Assembly (NCBI GenBank): GCA_039583875.1
Contig: CM077165.1
Location: forward strand, 65,770,757 to 65,834,756
Reading direction: 5' to 3'
Source of the DNA: Platanthera guangdongensis
Lineage: Eukaryota; Streptophyta; Magnoliopsida; Asparagales; Orchidaceae
DNA length: 64,000 nucleotides
Shown here: piece after piece, positions 23,753 to 35,362 of the stretch
Numbering within the stretch: the stretch's first letter is position 1
How the letters are laid out: each line of letters opens with the position of its first letter
The notes under the pieces: generated by a model
The model's database searches: none
What the model was told of the DNA's origin: nothing
The model's input: only the letters and a program-made list of their open reading frames with translations
Translations under genes and position numbers: made by a program

Positions 23753-25408
23753 TGTTAAATTTTCTCAACGTGGTCAGCAAGATAGCCCAAACGCCAAATT
23801 AATATCTTCGGAACTACCCAGTTCGCACGTTGAACCAGCGGAAAACCGAGGAACAAAAGGTTAATCCCAACAAACAATGGAAGCACAAGCAGGTCTTTTA
23901 TTCATTCACTTCTTTACACCACGAGGCATACATAGCGAGACGTGATTTCGCTAGTATAACAGCTGTAAACAGAAAGCACCAAAAAACAAGCCGGGCGGAC
24001 AGCACCGGAGTCCACCGAGACCGCTGAGGTCGCCGAGTCCGCTGCGATCACCCGAACTTGAGCAGCAATCCGCCGAATAGCCACAGAGTCCGCCGAAGCC
24101 GCGAGGCCGCGCGGACACACCGTTATTCGTCTCCTGCTGAAGCTGAACTGAGGAACACCCCCTACCCGCCTGAAGCCGGCGAACAGGTTATTGAAGCTGG
24201 CAAAGATGAAACAGCGCTGACAAGCCGCAGAGCGACCTCCTGCTGAATCCGCAGAGACCGCGCACTTTCAAGTACTTGACCGAAGTCACAGCCAAACTCC
24301 TGGCTCCTTGAAGCAAACTGCGCGACCTGCACACAGCAAACGTCAGCACTGAAACAATCCGCGCGGACTGACAAACTGAGACCGCAGCTCCTTGCCCAAC
24401 CCAACTTACTGTTCACTCAAGTTACTGTAGACCTGCCAGGGGGTCCTATTTATAGGCAAGGTGAGGAGTGTGGTCACCTCCCTAGAGATAGAGACACCGT
24501 CCCAGCCCGCGCGATAGCAAAACACCGTCCGCAGAGTCCTGCAAGGACTTAGCCGGATACCAAGGAAAACCGCCAGGAGCAAGGTGACATTGGCAAACCC
24601 TCTCCAGTCCGCCCAAGCTATGCGGACAAGGCATCAGCCCGCAAAGCTCCAATCACTGCAGGACAGCAATCCCCCTTCAATAGCCGTCCACCCAAACCCA
24701 AGGCAGTCCGCAAGACTCACACCTCAATCCGCCACAAGTCCACGACCAAAGGCAGATAACAACAGTCCGCCTGGTCACAACGGACTTGGCGGATACGGCG
24801 GACACCATGGTCTTGGAACAGAGTGTGACCAAGTCCAAAACCATCAAAGGCCAATGCGAGCATGGCGGACGCAAACACCCGTCCGCCAAACACCAAAGCA
24901 CAGACCGCCAGCCGTCCACAAACTCCTCTCACTCCTGTCCAATGCAGCAACCATCTCCGGACTCCAAAACCAGTCCGCCAATCGATCTCCACAGCTTAGC
25001 ACCTGCTGTGCCACCAAAGCTCGACAAGGCCTCAGCCAAGCTCTAAGCCCAGTCCGCAACAGCCCACACTGCGGACGCACCAGTCCGCAAGCTTCCCGCG
25101 GACACGAGCCAAACCGCCAAACAGCACAAGCTTGCAACACGGCCACTGAGCAATACACCAGTCTGCAAACCTCTATCCGCTCAGGCCGCTCCATGGCTAA
25201 ACCAAAGCCAACGTCCTATCCGCAGATACCAGACCGCATAGTCCGCGGACTTCACCCGTGCAAACCGCTCAGAAGAACAACCGGCTTTTCACTAGACCTT
25301 CCACCAGGCCGCACATCATAGTTTGCCCAGTCCGCCTAGTCCGCCAAAGCTGTCCGCCCAGGCCGCCCGGCCTGTCCCGTCAACCATTCCACTTCACAAA
25401 TTTCAACA
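23753..25408 (-). repeat. 3' LTR of element E (left)
   Basis: 1,656 bp, against 1,467 bp for the partner. The extra length is a segment at about 24548-24732 absent from the right LTR. A minus-strand TATA box lies at 24446-24455. The last codons of pol run a few bases into this LTR. Confidence 0.93.
24000..25380. repeat. GTCCGC/GCGGAC array in left LTR of E
   Basis: Dozens of half-sites GTCCGC and GCGGAC, with some full palindromes such as AGTCCGCGGACT near 25239, are scattered through most of the LTR. They make this stretch unusually GC- and CpG-rich. The open frames inside are low-complexity by-products. Confidence 0.8.
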
Positions 25409-28398
25409 CTCCCCCTTGAAGTGGGAAGTGGTGACCAAGCCCAGCAAGCTGCGCAAGCGTTCAAAGGGCCCCTTCGACAGTGGCTTCGTGAAGATGTCAG
25501 CAAGATTATCTTCACTCCGAACATGCCCGACCAGCAGAGATCCTTCCAACACCTTCTCCCTGATGAAATGGTGATCAATATCTATATGCTTGGTCCTGGC
25601 GTGACACACTGGATTGTTAACCAGTTTGAGAGCACTCTCATTGTCACCCCGAAGTAAAGTATGTCCTTGCACTTCTTCATGAACATCCTCTATAAGCCTC
25701 CGCAACCAAACGGCTTCCCGAGCATCCAAGGCCGAAGCCTTATACTCTGCCTCCGTGGTTGAAACCGACACCGAGTCCTGCTTCTTGCTACACCACGAGA
25801 TGCTAGCGGAACCGCAAGTGAACACATAACCTGAAGTAGACCTTCGATCATCCGAATCACCGCCATAGTCAGCATCCGTGTACCCGAGCAACGCAAACTC
25901 TGAGTCCCTTTCATAGAGGAGTCCCATGTCAGAAGTCACCTTGACATACTTCAGAATTCCCTTTGCCGCCACTAGATGAGATTGCCTTGGTTCAGCCATA
26001 TACCGACTTACTAGGCCAACAACATAAGCAATGTCTGGTCTTGTAATCGTCAGGTAAATCAAGCTCCCAACAAGCGCCCTGAACACCAAGGGATCATGAA
26101 GAACCCTTCCCTCATCTCGTCGAAGCTTTAGCCCGGGTTCCAGTGCAGTAGAGCACTTCTTCCCTTCGCCCATGCCGAACCGCTTCACAATGCGATCAGC
26201 ATACCCTTTCTGGCTAATGAGAATCCCGCACTCCTTCCTCTCCACTTCCAGTCCGAGAAAGTGATGCAACTCTCCCGAGTCCTTCATCTCGAAGCGTATA
26301 GCAAGCTCAGCCCTGAGCCTTGCTACTTCCCCCTCCGAATTCCCTGTGATGATCATGTCATAAACAAACAGCAGGACCAAGACTCGTAGCTCTCCCTTCT
26401 TCTTGACGAACAAGCTTGAATCCGAGTTGGAAGCAAGGAATCCACATAATTGCAAGTACTCTGCAATCTTCCCATACCACGCCCTTGGAGCTTGCTTCAA
26501 CCCATAGAGAGACTTCCTGAGTTTGCAGACATAGTCCGGATGCTTTTCAGAGACAAAATCAGGCGGCTGATCCATGAAGATGTCCTTGTCAATCTCTCCG
26601 TAAAGAAAGGCATTCTTCACATCGAGTTGCCACAACCTCCATCCCTTGCTAGCAGCCAAGGCGATCACCACCCTTACTGAAGTCATCTTCGCAACTGGAC
26701 TGAATGTCTCCTCATAGTCTTCTCCATACTGCTGTGAGAATCCTCTAGCGACCAGGCGAGCCTTGAACCGATCAATGCTCCCATCAGCCTTCTTCTTCAA
26801 CTTATACACCCACTTACAAGTAACCGGAGTAATGCCATCAACCTTGGGCACAAGATCCCAGGTTTCATTCTTCTTCAGAGCATCAATCTCTTCTTTCATG
26901 GCACCTTCCCACTCCTTCACTCCAGTGGCCTCGTTGAAGTTTGCAGGCTCTCGCTCATCCAGAGGACCTGCAAAGAAGCAGGAGAGAAAGCTCACTGCAT
27001 TCCCATCACAGTACTGAGTCGGTGGCTTAACCACCCTCTTCGATCTCCGAAGAAACGGCTCCTTGCTCATTGCTTCTGTTGCTTCTTCGGGCTCCACTCC
27101 TACTTGGGGCAAGCATTGAGCAGTGCTCCCCCTACTTCCTGAGCCAGAAGGCTCAGCCTCGGAGTTCGAAGCAACAGGAGCTGCTGGTGAAACAACAAGC
27201 TCCTCTTCCAAGCCTTCAGCAGCTACCACCGGTGCTTCATCAACCTTGCTACTTCCGGTTATCTCCACTGAGCCACCTCCATATGATGTCAGCTCGTCAA
27301 AGACAACGTCTCTTGATACCACGAACTTCTTCGTCACAGGGTCCATGCATTTCCATCCCTTCTTCCGCTCATCGTAGCCAACAAAGACAAGTTTCCTTGG
27401 CTTCGTATCCAGCTTTGTCCGTGAAGCATCCGAGACATGCACGTATCAAGTTGAACCGAACACCCTAAGGTGTCCAACACTCGGCTTCTCCTTCAGCAAC
27501 AGCTCAACTGGAGTTTTCATGTTGATAGGGCTGAGTGGCATCCGGTTGATAACATAAGCAGCACAAGACATTCCCTCCGCCCAAAAGGACCTTGGGATAT
27601 CTTTCGCATGAAGCCAGCATTTGCAGGTCTCCGTCAGATGACGGATCTTCCGCTCCGCTATCCCATTTTTTTGTGGAGTGTGAGCACAAGTATGCTCCCG
27701 TTGGATCCCGTGCTTCCTGCAGAAGTTAGAAAACTCGGAGGAGACAAACTCACCCCCGTTATCAGTTCTAAGCTTCTTAATCCGCAAGCCAAGCCGGCCT
27801 TCTACCAACTCCTTAAACTCCACAAACAAACGGAAGGCTTCCGACTTCTCCTTTAAGAAGTACACCCAAGTATACCTTGAGTAGTCATCAACCAAGACAA
27901 GCATGTATCTGCTTCCACCAAGGCTGGCAGTAACCGTCGGTCCCATCAGGTCGCCATGAATGCACTCCAATGGTTTCTTGCTCCTTGTTTGTGATTTATC
28001 AAACGGAAGGCGATGTGCCTTACCGTATTGACAGCCCACACAAACATGCTCATCACCAAAGGAGGACAACTTCGGCAACCCCCTCACCAAACTTCTACTA
28101 GCCATAGCCTTCAACTTGTCCATGCCAACATGTCCCAGCCTCTCATGCTAGATAGAAGCACTATCATTGGCCCTCATTCTATCAAGATAAGCACTGGTGG
28201 AAAAAACAAACAAGTTCTTCACCCTCCTCCCAACATGAGCAACATCAGCCTTCACCGCTGATACATTGCGAAGGAACCTCACGTCTGTTGGCACAAAAAG
28301 AACGTGATACCCAGCGTCCACCGCATTGGTCACCGAGAAGAGGTTCTTCTTCATGCCCGGCACGTGATACACACTCCTTAACATGAGTGGCCCCTGAT
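25403..28398 (-). pseudogene. pol of element E: IN, RT, RNase H
   Basis: Read from 28398 leftwards. It begins with the end of the protease/GAG-pre-integrase region. The integrase has the CxxC of the zinc-binding region near 28040, LRTDNGGEF near 27755 and TPQKNGIAERK near 27670. RT and RNase H (27442-25403) stay open for 680 codons. Nonsense codons lie near 28149 and 27446. The RT active site reads F-V-Y-D at 26357-26368 where Y-V-D-D is expected, so one catalytic Asp is a Tyr. The polypurine tract (aagggggag) is inside the last codons at 25409-25418, and the stop lies within the 3' LTR. Confidence 0.88.
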
Positions 28399-28403
28399 CA
28401 CTA
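28399..28403. repeat. Target-site duplication of C, left copy
   Basis: cacta before the 5' LTR of C; the right copy at 40765-40769 is tacta. Removing C and one copy restores the reading frame of E exactly. Confidence 0.85.
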
Positions 28404-29987
28404 TGTTGGAACACCCTATTACTAATTTGGGTCAGGATCACTATGTCTCTAGGAACCTTTGCTTGACCTCCTGTATAGCTTAAAAGGTCAATTAGAATTG
28501 AGTCTAAGGGTTAGAAGTCTAGGTTTGGAAGCTGCCCTGAAGACCAAGTTTTTCTGTCTGGAGACTAAGTCTGATCGTCGAGCTCAGCACGATGATTCGT
28601 CGAACTCCGATCGACGATCGTCTAGCTCAACTTCGACAGATCGTCGAACTCCATTCGACGATCGCTGAGCTCAACTTCATAATATCGTCGAACTCCATTC
28701 GACGATCGGTGAGCTCAGGTCGACGATTTTGCCTCTGCCTTGGATCTTTATCTCTGAGCTCAGTTCGACGATCTTTGAGCTCAGATCGATGATATTTTGC
28801 TACTTAAGATTTCCAGATCGCTGAGCTCAGCTCGACGATAGCAGAGCTCAGTTCGACGATTTCAGATAACTTCTAGAATTCAAATTCAAATCAGTTAGGA
28901 GTTATTCTGCAATTAATTCAGAGATTTGCTAGCCATTTTCATTTAATTCTGGACCAAGTTTCAAGGGATTTTTAAAGGAATGTCTCTGTGGACTTTCCTC
29001 CAGAAGAGTCTATGCAATTAAGGATGCAATCAATGCAGACCAACGACTATACTTAACAGAGAATGATATTCTATTCAGGACCAGAGAATAAAAGAGAGAA
29101 TTTTTTTTGAATCTCTAAGAAGAACAAGAAGAAGAACAAGAAGAAGAACAAGAAGAAGAACAAGAAGAAGAACAAGAAGAAGAACACACAATACAGAGAG
29201 AGAATACTGATTACAGAGACTCATTCAAAATCTTCTGTCAAAAAGAATTCTGAAGAACACTCATCAAAGGAGATCAAGCTTTCTCAAAATCCTCAGATCT
29301 CTTTAGTTTTCAAAGTGTTCAAGGCCAACATATTTCAAGACTCCAGACACTCAACATTTCAGCTATTGATGAAATCATCCATTGCTGGAGCTCAATCTTT
29401 GAAGGCCTATCACCCTCAGCAAAGCTTTTCTTCCTGAAGATTTCAAGGATTCAGGGGGAGCTTTGACATCAATCCACATAGTCTTCTCAGTTAGTTGAGA
29501 AAGAGAAGACTTCCATCAATCTCTCACCCCCACTCTGTAAAGGGTTTCTCAAACTCCCTTCAAAAGTTTGAACCTGGTTTTTGAGCACCTTGTCAAAAGC
29601 TCATTGGTGGCAAGACACCTGATCAAAAAATCTGCTTTGGTTTTTGAGCACCTTATCAAAAGCTCATTGGTGCCCAGGACACCTGATCAACTCATCCTGC
29701 AGTGGATTCCTATCTAGGGTGGTAGAAGAGTGGATGTACCCAAGTTTGGGGAACCACTATATTTCCTTGTGTCTTCTAATTCTGCTTGCTTTCTTTTTGT
29801 TTCTGGCCTTGATTTTCTCTATGCTTAGTTTTTGCTTAGCTTAGTGCTGTAGTTAGATTCATTATTGCTTCCCTGCTCACACATATTACAACAATAGTTG
29901 TAAAAGTTTGTAAAAGTTTTTAAAGCACCATATACTCTATTCACCCCCCCCCCCCTCTAGAGTATATCAGATCTAGTTCCCCTTTCA
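28404..29987 (+). repeat. 5' LTR of element C
   Basis: Starts TGTTGGAACACC and ends CCCCTTTCA. It contains the dyad array 28575-28862, a TATA-like aataaaaga at 29087-29095, a 12-bp microsatellite (aagaagaagaac, five full units from about 29126) and a run of 12 C near its end. The 48-bp excess over the 3' LTR equals four 12-bp units. Confidence 0.95.
28575..28862. repeat. TCGTCGA/TCGACGA dyad array in 5' LTR of C
   Basis: More than ten half-sites, many paired as 21-bp dyads of the form TCGTCGA-N7-TCGACGA, alternate with TGAGCTCA palindromes. It lies 230-510 bp upstream of the TATA-like motif. Confidence 0.9.
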
Positions 29988-29989
29988 AT

Positions 29990-30002
29990 TGGTATCAGAG
30001 GC
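29990..30002 (+). promoter_or_regulatory. Primer-binding site of C
   Basis: tggtatcagaggc, 2 nt after the 5' LTR; iMet-type. Confidence 0.9.
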
Positions 30003-30120
30003 AGGTTGGTTAAACATACCATACCTGATTGGTTGTACAGGCTAACACCTGAACCCCAAGATCCCAAACCAGATCTGTTTTTCTTTGGTATTTTATTATT
30101 AGATTTTGTTTGCACAAATC

Positions 30121-32196
30121 ATGGCCCAAAACAAAGATTATGCTAGCACCAGACCTCCAGTGTGCAATCTTTCCAAGTTTGCACTTTGGAAGGCAAGGAT
30201 TAGACTTTACATGAATTCTATTGACGAAGACATCTTTAATTCTGTTTTGACAGTGTGTCCAAGACCCCTAGAGAACACAAGTACAAATGTTGTTCCACCT
30301 CCATCAGGAACAGATGCTGACATCAAAAAATGGAAGGTAGCTGATGCTAAGGCTATGAACATTCTAGCCCAGACAATGTCAGATGACATATTTTAAAAGG
30401 TAGCTGAATGTAATTCAGCCAAGGAAATTTGGGATAGACTCTCATAAATAGTCTCAGGCTCAGCTGATGAGAGAAAGGACAGAAGATCCCATCTCATCTC
30501 CCAATATGAGAACTTCAAGAAGGGAGAGACTGAGTCAGTGGGAGACATGTACAACAGATTAAGTCTAATTGTCAGTGAGCTCAGGACATTGGACAAAGAG
30601 ATCTCTCTAACAGAACTCAATGACAAGATCCTGATGTGCTTCCCCAGCACTTGGGATTCAAGAATCTGGCCAATTAAGGATGCCAGAAGTCTAAATGAGA
30701 TCACCACTGAAGCTTTGCTGGGTAAGCTCAAATCTTATGAGCTACTCATCAAGAATAGAGAGGAAGAACAGAAGGCTGCTTCACCAGCCACAAGGAAAGA
30801 GAATACTATAGCCTTTAAGGCAACTGAGGATCTGCCTGAAGATAAAGCTACAGACAATGATGAACTACTCAGCTTGTTGGCCAAAAGATTCTACAAGATG
30901 GCCAGAAAGGACTTCAGAAGAAGATCATACAAGGAGCAGGACAAGCCAAGGTATGACAAGTCCATTAGCAACAATAAAGACATTATTTGCTTTGGTTGCA
31001 GGAAACCAGGGCACATAGTTCCTGACTGTCCAGAAAACAAGAACAAGGACAGAAGGGACAGAAAAGAAAGAAGAAAGGAGAAAGACTGCAAAAGGAATGG
31101 AAGTGGCAAACCTTCTTCAAGCAAAAATAAGCATACAAGAAAAGGGTTTGTTGCTGAATCCTGGAGTGAGACAGAAGAGGAGTCAGAAGCCTCATCCAGC
31201 TCCAGTGATGATGAGGATGATGCAGAAGAAAAGGAGTTCTGCATGATGGCAATTAATGCCTCACAGCACAATTCAGAGGAAGAAGAGTCAGAGTCAGACT
31301 CAGAGACTCAACCTGAAGAAGATCAGGTAATTAGCTCTTTTGACTTTAGTTCAGAAGATTTTAAATCTGAATTTAAAGCACTGTGTTTAGACCTGCTAAA
31401 GTCTGAGAAAGAGATTATCTCTCTCAGAAACCAATTATCTGAACACAATGCTCTAAGGTCAGAAAACCTCAAACTCTCTCAGGAGTTGGAGTGCTGTAGG
31501 GAACAGATAGCTTCACTGAAAAGTGAGCTCTCTGAGGCCAAGAATCTTGAAGAATCCCTCAATGGGAGAAGCATCAAGCTGATGGACATCACAAGCACAG
31601 TGAACTCTAGATTTAACAGTACACTGGGCTTGGGTGCTTCATCCAGCCAACCTATAGTCCTAACAACTCCCATCAAGTTTATTTCTGACAAGGGAAAGGG
31701 AGTTGTTGAGGTTGCCAGGAAAAATTCTGATCTGTCTCAGAAAACTAAGTCCCAGCAGAAATCGTCGAACGTTGATCGACGATCGCTGAATGAAGATCGA
31801 CGATTGCCGAACGCAGCTCGACGATCTCAAGCAAAATCGTCGAACGCAGATCGACGATCTCAGCGAAAGTCGTCGAACGCAGGTCGACGATCTCATATAC
31901 CTGACCTCAGCCACAGTCGACCATCGAACGGAGCTCGACGATCTGACCCAAGATCGTCGAATGTAGCTCCAAGATCGTCGAACAGAGGTCAGAGCTCTGG
32001 AAACCTGTTCAAAGGCAAATCAAAATTGAATCCTAAGGGTTCTTCATCCCAAATCTATAACCCTTATACTGAATGGATTTTACCTCCAAGGAGATACCAT
32101 CCTGAAGAATATAAGAGTCAACCAGGGATGTCTTTCATTTCTGAATTTAAAGGTTATCAACCTAGGCCCAAGGTAAACTGGGTCAAAAATAAGTAA
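30121..32196 (+). pseudogene. gag of element C (two in-frame stops)
   Basis: Gag precursor of a copia particle. The ATG at 30121 aligns with that of B. Capsid-like region 30121-30800, then a CCHC knuckle at about 30988-31030 (intact), then a Lys-rich stretch. An acidic Ser-rich segment at 31165-31330 and a coiled-coil-like segment at 31370-31560 follow. The C-terminal part is built of repeated SSN-x-DRRS peptides encoded by the dyad array. Only two stops interrupt it, TAA 30394 and TAA 30445; either could derive from CAA by a single C-to-T change. The frame ends at TAA 32194. The final 24 nt overlap the GT-AG segment at 32173. Confidence 0.88.
31762..31985. repeat. Dyad array inside gag coding sequence of C
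   Basis: About six copies of tcgtcgaac...gatcgacga lie in frame within gag. They match the LTR array in sequence and 21-bp size and encode a repeated Ser-Ser-Asn ... Arg-Arg-Ser peptide. Confidence 0.9.
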
Positions 32197-32212
32197 ATTG
32201 TTTTATGTGCAG
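32173..32212 (+). other. GT-AG segment at gag/pol junction of C (40 nt)
   Basis: AAG|GTAAAC ... TTATGTGCAG|GTG. gag (frame 1) and pol (frame 2) are out of register; the overlap of open frames is only 32177-32196. Removing 40 nt puts the Lys codon of gag next to the Val codon of pol in phase. The alternative is a +1 ribosomal frameshift in the overlap. Confidence 0.4.
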
Positions 32213-35200
32213 GTGAAGACCTATCCAACATCTAACCAGCAATGGTACTTGGATAGTGGGTGCTCTAAGCACATGACAGGGAAAAAGGACAACCTCACAT
32301 CCTTCAGAGCCAAGCTTGGACCCAAAGTTATCTTTGGTGACTCCAACTTTGGACAAACTAAAGGATATGGTGCAGTCCAGAGTGGTTCAGTAACTTTCAA
32401 GAAGGTAGCTTATGTGGAAGGACTGAAGCACAACCTAATCAGCATCAGTCAGCTGTGTGATGAAGGCTACCAGGTGACCTTCAGCAAAACCTTATGCAAA
32501 ATCAAGTCAGAGGACAACACAACTGTGTTGACAGGTAAAAGGAAAGGTAACATCTACCTAGTAGACTTTCTTTCAACCAATATAGATATCTGCTTGTTTA
32601 ATTCAGTCTGTAGACCAAATGTTTTATGGCATAAGAGATTAGGACACCTAAACCTTAGAACTATTGCTAGGCTATCCAAGGACAACCTTGTTAGAGGACT
32701 ACCTTCTGGCCCCTACAAGAAGGAAGGACTCTGCAAGGCTTGTCAATTAGGCAAGCAAACTAAAAATAGTTTTAAGTCACTTAATAAGAGTGATTCACCT
32801 AGGATATTGTATCTGTTACACATGGATCTTTTTGGACCCATCACAGTACAAAGCCTAGGAGGGAAATCCTACACTTTAGTAATTGTAGATGACTTCTCTA
32901 GATTCACTTGGGTGTTCTTTCTAAGGAAGAAGTCTGATAACTTTAAGTGTCTGACAGAGTTTCTCAAATGTATACAGATTGAGTTCAATACTCACATTGC
33001 CCTGATCAGAAGTGATCATGGGACAGAGTTTGATTCTCTTCTTATGCAAGAGTTCTGTCAGAGTGAAGGGATCAGGCATACTTTCTCAGCTCCTAGAACT
33101 CCTCAACAAAATGGGGTAGCTGAAAGGAAAAATAGAACCCTTATTGAATCTGCCACTACATTGTTGTCAGATGCTCATCTACCTCTATCCTTTTGGGCAG
33201 AGGCAGTGAACACCTCCAACTATGTGTTGAACAGAAGTCTGATACATAAACTAAAGGGAAAGACTCCCTATGAATTACTCAAAGGGAAGAAACCTAAAGT
33301 TGACTATTTTAGAGTCTTTGGTTGTATTTGCTATATTCACAATAATGACAAGAGATATTTAGCAAAATTTCAAGCCAAAGCTGATGAAGGAGTGTTTCTG
33401 GGATTCTCCATGATCAGCAAGGCCTATAGGGTCTATAATAAGTCATCTTTGAAAATTGAGGAATCTGTTCATGTTTCTTTTGATGAAACTAACATGTCTT
33501 TCAAGGAGAAGATTTCTTCTACCATAGAACCTTTGCAGGAACATTCTCTAGTTGAAGACTTGAACAAGTTACAGGTTACTCAAGAGGATGAAAGCAGTGA
33601 AGATGAAGGGAATGCTCAACACATTGAAGCTCAACTTGAAGAGCCAGTTGTTGTACCACAAGAGAAAACAACAACACAGGTTGGTGAACAATCAACACCC
33701 CCTGTTGATTTAGTAACATCAAGAGACCATCCAATTTCCCAAATAATTGGAGAACTCTCAGCTGGTGTGCAAACCAGAAATCAGGTCAACCAAAACCTGT
33801 TGCACACCTGCTTCCTATCTCAAATTGAACCTCAGTCCATTCAAGATGCAGAGCAAGATCCACACTGGATCATTGCAATGCAAGAGGAGTTGCATCAATT
33901 TGAGAGGAACAAAGTATGGGAACTAGTGTCAAAGCCTAAGGATCATTCCATTGTTGGAACAAAATGGGTATTCAGAAACAAACTGGATGATCAAGGAGTA
34001 ATTATAAGGAACAAGGCAAGGCTAGTTGCTCAGGGATACTCTCAAGAAGAAGGAATTGACTACGACCAGACCTTTGCACCAGTTGCAAGATTGGAAGCCA
34101 TCAGAATATTTCTAGCTTATGCAGCTCACAAAGGCTTCAAAGTATATCAGATGGATGTCAAAAGTGCTTTCTTAAATGGAGACATCAAAGAGGAAGTTTA
34201 TGTCAGACAACCTCCAGGTTTTATCTCTCCAACTTATCCTGATTATGTTTTTAGATTAAACAAAGCATTATATGGTCTCAAGCAAGCTCCTAGAGCATGG
34301 TATGAGACCTTAGCATGCTTTCTCTTGGAAAATGATTTTATAAGGGGTAGAGTAGACCAAACTCTTTTTATTAGAACCCATAAGTCCCATACCCTACAAG
34401 TACAAATTTATGTAGACGATATCATTTTTGGTTCTACTGACTCCAAATTGTGCAGAAGGTTTTCTAACCTAATGCATTCTAAATTTGAGATGAGTAGCAT
34501 GAGTGAGCTATCCTTCTTCCTAGGATTGCAAGTCAAACAACATGCTGAAGGCATCTTTATTTCTCAAACCAAATATGCAAATGAACTGGTTAAGAAATTT
34601 GGTATGTCTGAGGCATCTTGTATGAAAACACCCATGCCTACCAATGATGTATTGGATGCTGATGAACATGGGAAACCTATTGATCAGACCACATATAGAG
34701 CAATGATTGGCTCTCTTCTGTATCTTACAGCTAGTAGACCAGATATAATGTTTGCTATATGTATATGTGCTAGGTTCCAAGTAAGCCCTAGAGAGTCACA
34801 CCTCACTTTAGTCAAGAGGATTCTCAGGTATGTTAAAAGTTGTCCAAATCTAGGTCTCTGGTATCCAAATGATTCAGCATTTGAGTTAACTGGATTCTCT
34901 GATGTTGATTATGCTGGATGCAGAATTGACAGGAAAAGCACCAGTGGAACTTGTCAGTTCCTTGGTGACAGACTTGTCTCCTGGTTTTGTAAGAAACAAA
35001 CATCTGTGTCAACTTCAACTGCTGAAGCTGAATATATGGCTGCAGGCAGTTGTTGTTCACAAATCTTGTGGATCCAAAACCAACTCCTAGACTATGGTTA
35101 CAACTTAGAGAAGTCTAAAATCTTTTGTGACAACACAAGTGCTATTTCCATAGCTCAAAATCCAGTCCTCCATAGTAGGACAAAACACATAGAGATTAGG

Positions 35201-35362
35201 CATCATTTCTTAAGGGATAATGTTGAAAAGAATAAAATTGAATTACAATATATCCCAACTGATTTACAAAGGGGAGATATTTTCACCAAGCCCTTGGATG
35301 AAAAGAAACACACTTTCTTCCAAAATCAGTTAGGAATGTTAGATGGAGGAAGTCTTAAATAA
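32213..35362 (+). CDS. pol: pol of element C: PR-IN-RT-RNaseH
   Basis: Open for 1,050 codons. No ATG precedes the protease, so expression must depend on gag translation, by splicing or recoding. Protease Asp in DSG at 32252. GAG-pre-integrase zinc-binding residues at 32630-32760. The integrase core carries DLFG near 32825, RSDHGTEF near 33010 and [13 protein letters not shown] at about 33110-33150. RT active site YVDD intact at 34409-34420. RNase H has DVDYAG near 34900 and the EAEYMAAG segment near 35025. The terminal motif DIFTKPL is near 35278. No stop and no lost catalytic residue seen. It is the best-preserved copia pol here and could act in trans. Confidence 0.94.
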   Translation: MKTYPTSNQQWYLDSGCSKHMTGKKDNLTSFRAKLGPKVIFGDSNFGQTKGYGAVQSGSVTFKKVAYVEGLKHNLISISQLCDEGYQVTFSKTLCKIKSEDNTTVLTGKRKGNIYLVDFLSTNIDICLFNSVCRPNVLWHKRLGHLNLRTIARLSKDNLVRGLPSGPYKKEGLCKACQLGKQTKNSFKSLNKSDSPRILYLLHMDLFGPITVQSLGGKSYTLVIVDDFSRFTWVFFLRKKSDNFKCLTEFLKCIQIEFNTHIALIRSDHGTEFDSLLMQEFCQSEGIRHTFSAPRTPQQNGVAERKNRTLIESATTLLSDAHLPLSFWAEAVNTSNYVLNRSLIHKLKGKTPYELLKGKKPKVDYFRVFGCICYIHNNDKRYLAKFQAKADEGVFLGFSMISKAYRVYNKSSLKIEESVHVSFDETNMSFKEKISSTIEPLQEHSLVEDLNKLQVTQEDESSEDEGNAQHIEAQLEEPVVVPQEKTTTQVGEQSTPPVDLVTSRDHPISQIIGELSAGVQTRNQVNQNLLHTCFLSQIEPQSIQDAEQDPHWIIAMQEELHQFERNKVWELVSKPKDHSIVGTKWVFRNKLDDQGVIIRNKARLVAQGYSQEEGIDYDQTFAPVARLEAIRIFLAYAAHKGFKVYQMDVKSAFLNGDIKEEVYVRQPPGFISPTYPDYVFRLNKALYGLKQAPRAWYETLACFLLENDFIRGRVDQTLFIRTHKSHTLQVQIYVDDIIFGSTDSKLCRRFSNLMHSKFEMSSMSELSFFLGLQVKQHAEGIFISQTKYANELVKKFGMSEASCMKTPMPTNDVLDADEHGKPIDQTTYRAMIGSLLYLTASRPDIMFAICICARFQVSPRESHLTLVKRILRYVKSCPNLGLWYPNDSAFELTGFSDVDYAGCRIDRKSTSGTCQFLGDRLVSWFCKKQTSVSTSTAEAEYMAAGSCCSQILWIQNQLLDYGYNLEKSKIFCDNTSAISIAQNPVLHSRTKHIEIRHHFLRDNVEKNKIELQYIPTDLQRGDIFTKPLDEKKHTFFQNQLGMLDGGSLK

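Noticed and set aside
24584..25321. 245-codon open frame on the plus strand in the left LTR of E
   Set aside because: Low-complexity, caused by GTCCGC repeats; antisense to the element and not conserved as a protein pattern.
27070..27468. 132-codon plus-strand frame opposite pol of E
   Set aside because: Antisense shadow of the linker between IN and RT.
29981..30002. tRNA gene at the tRNA-like sequences next to LTRs
   Set aside because: Only the 12-13 nt complementary to a tRNA 3' end are present; these are primer-binding sites.
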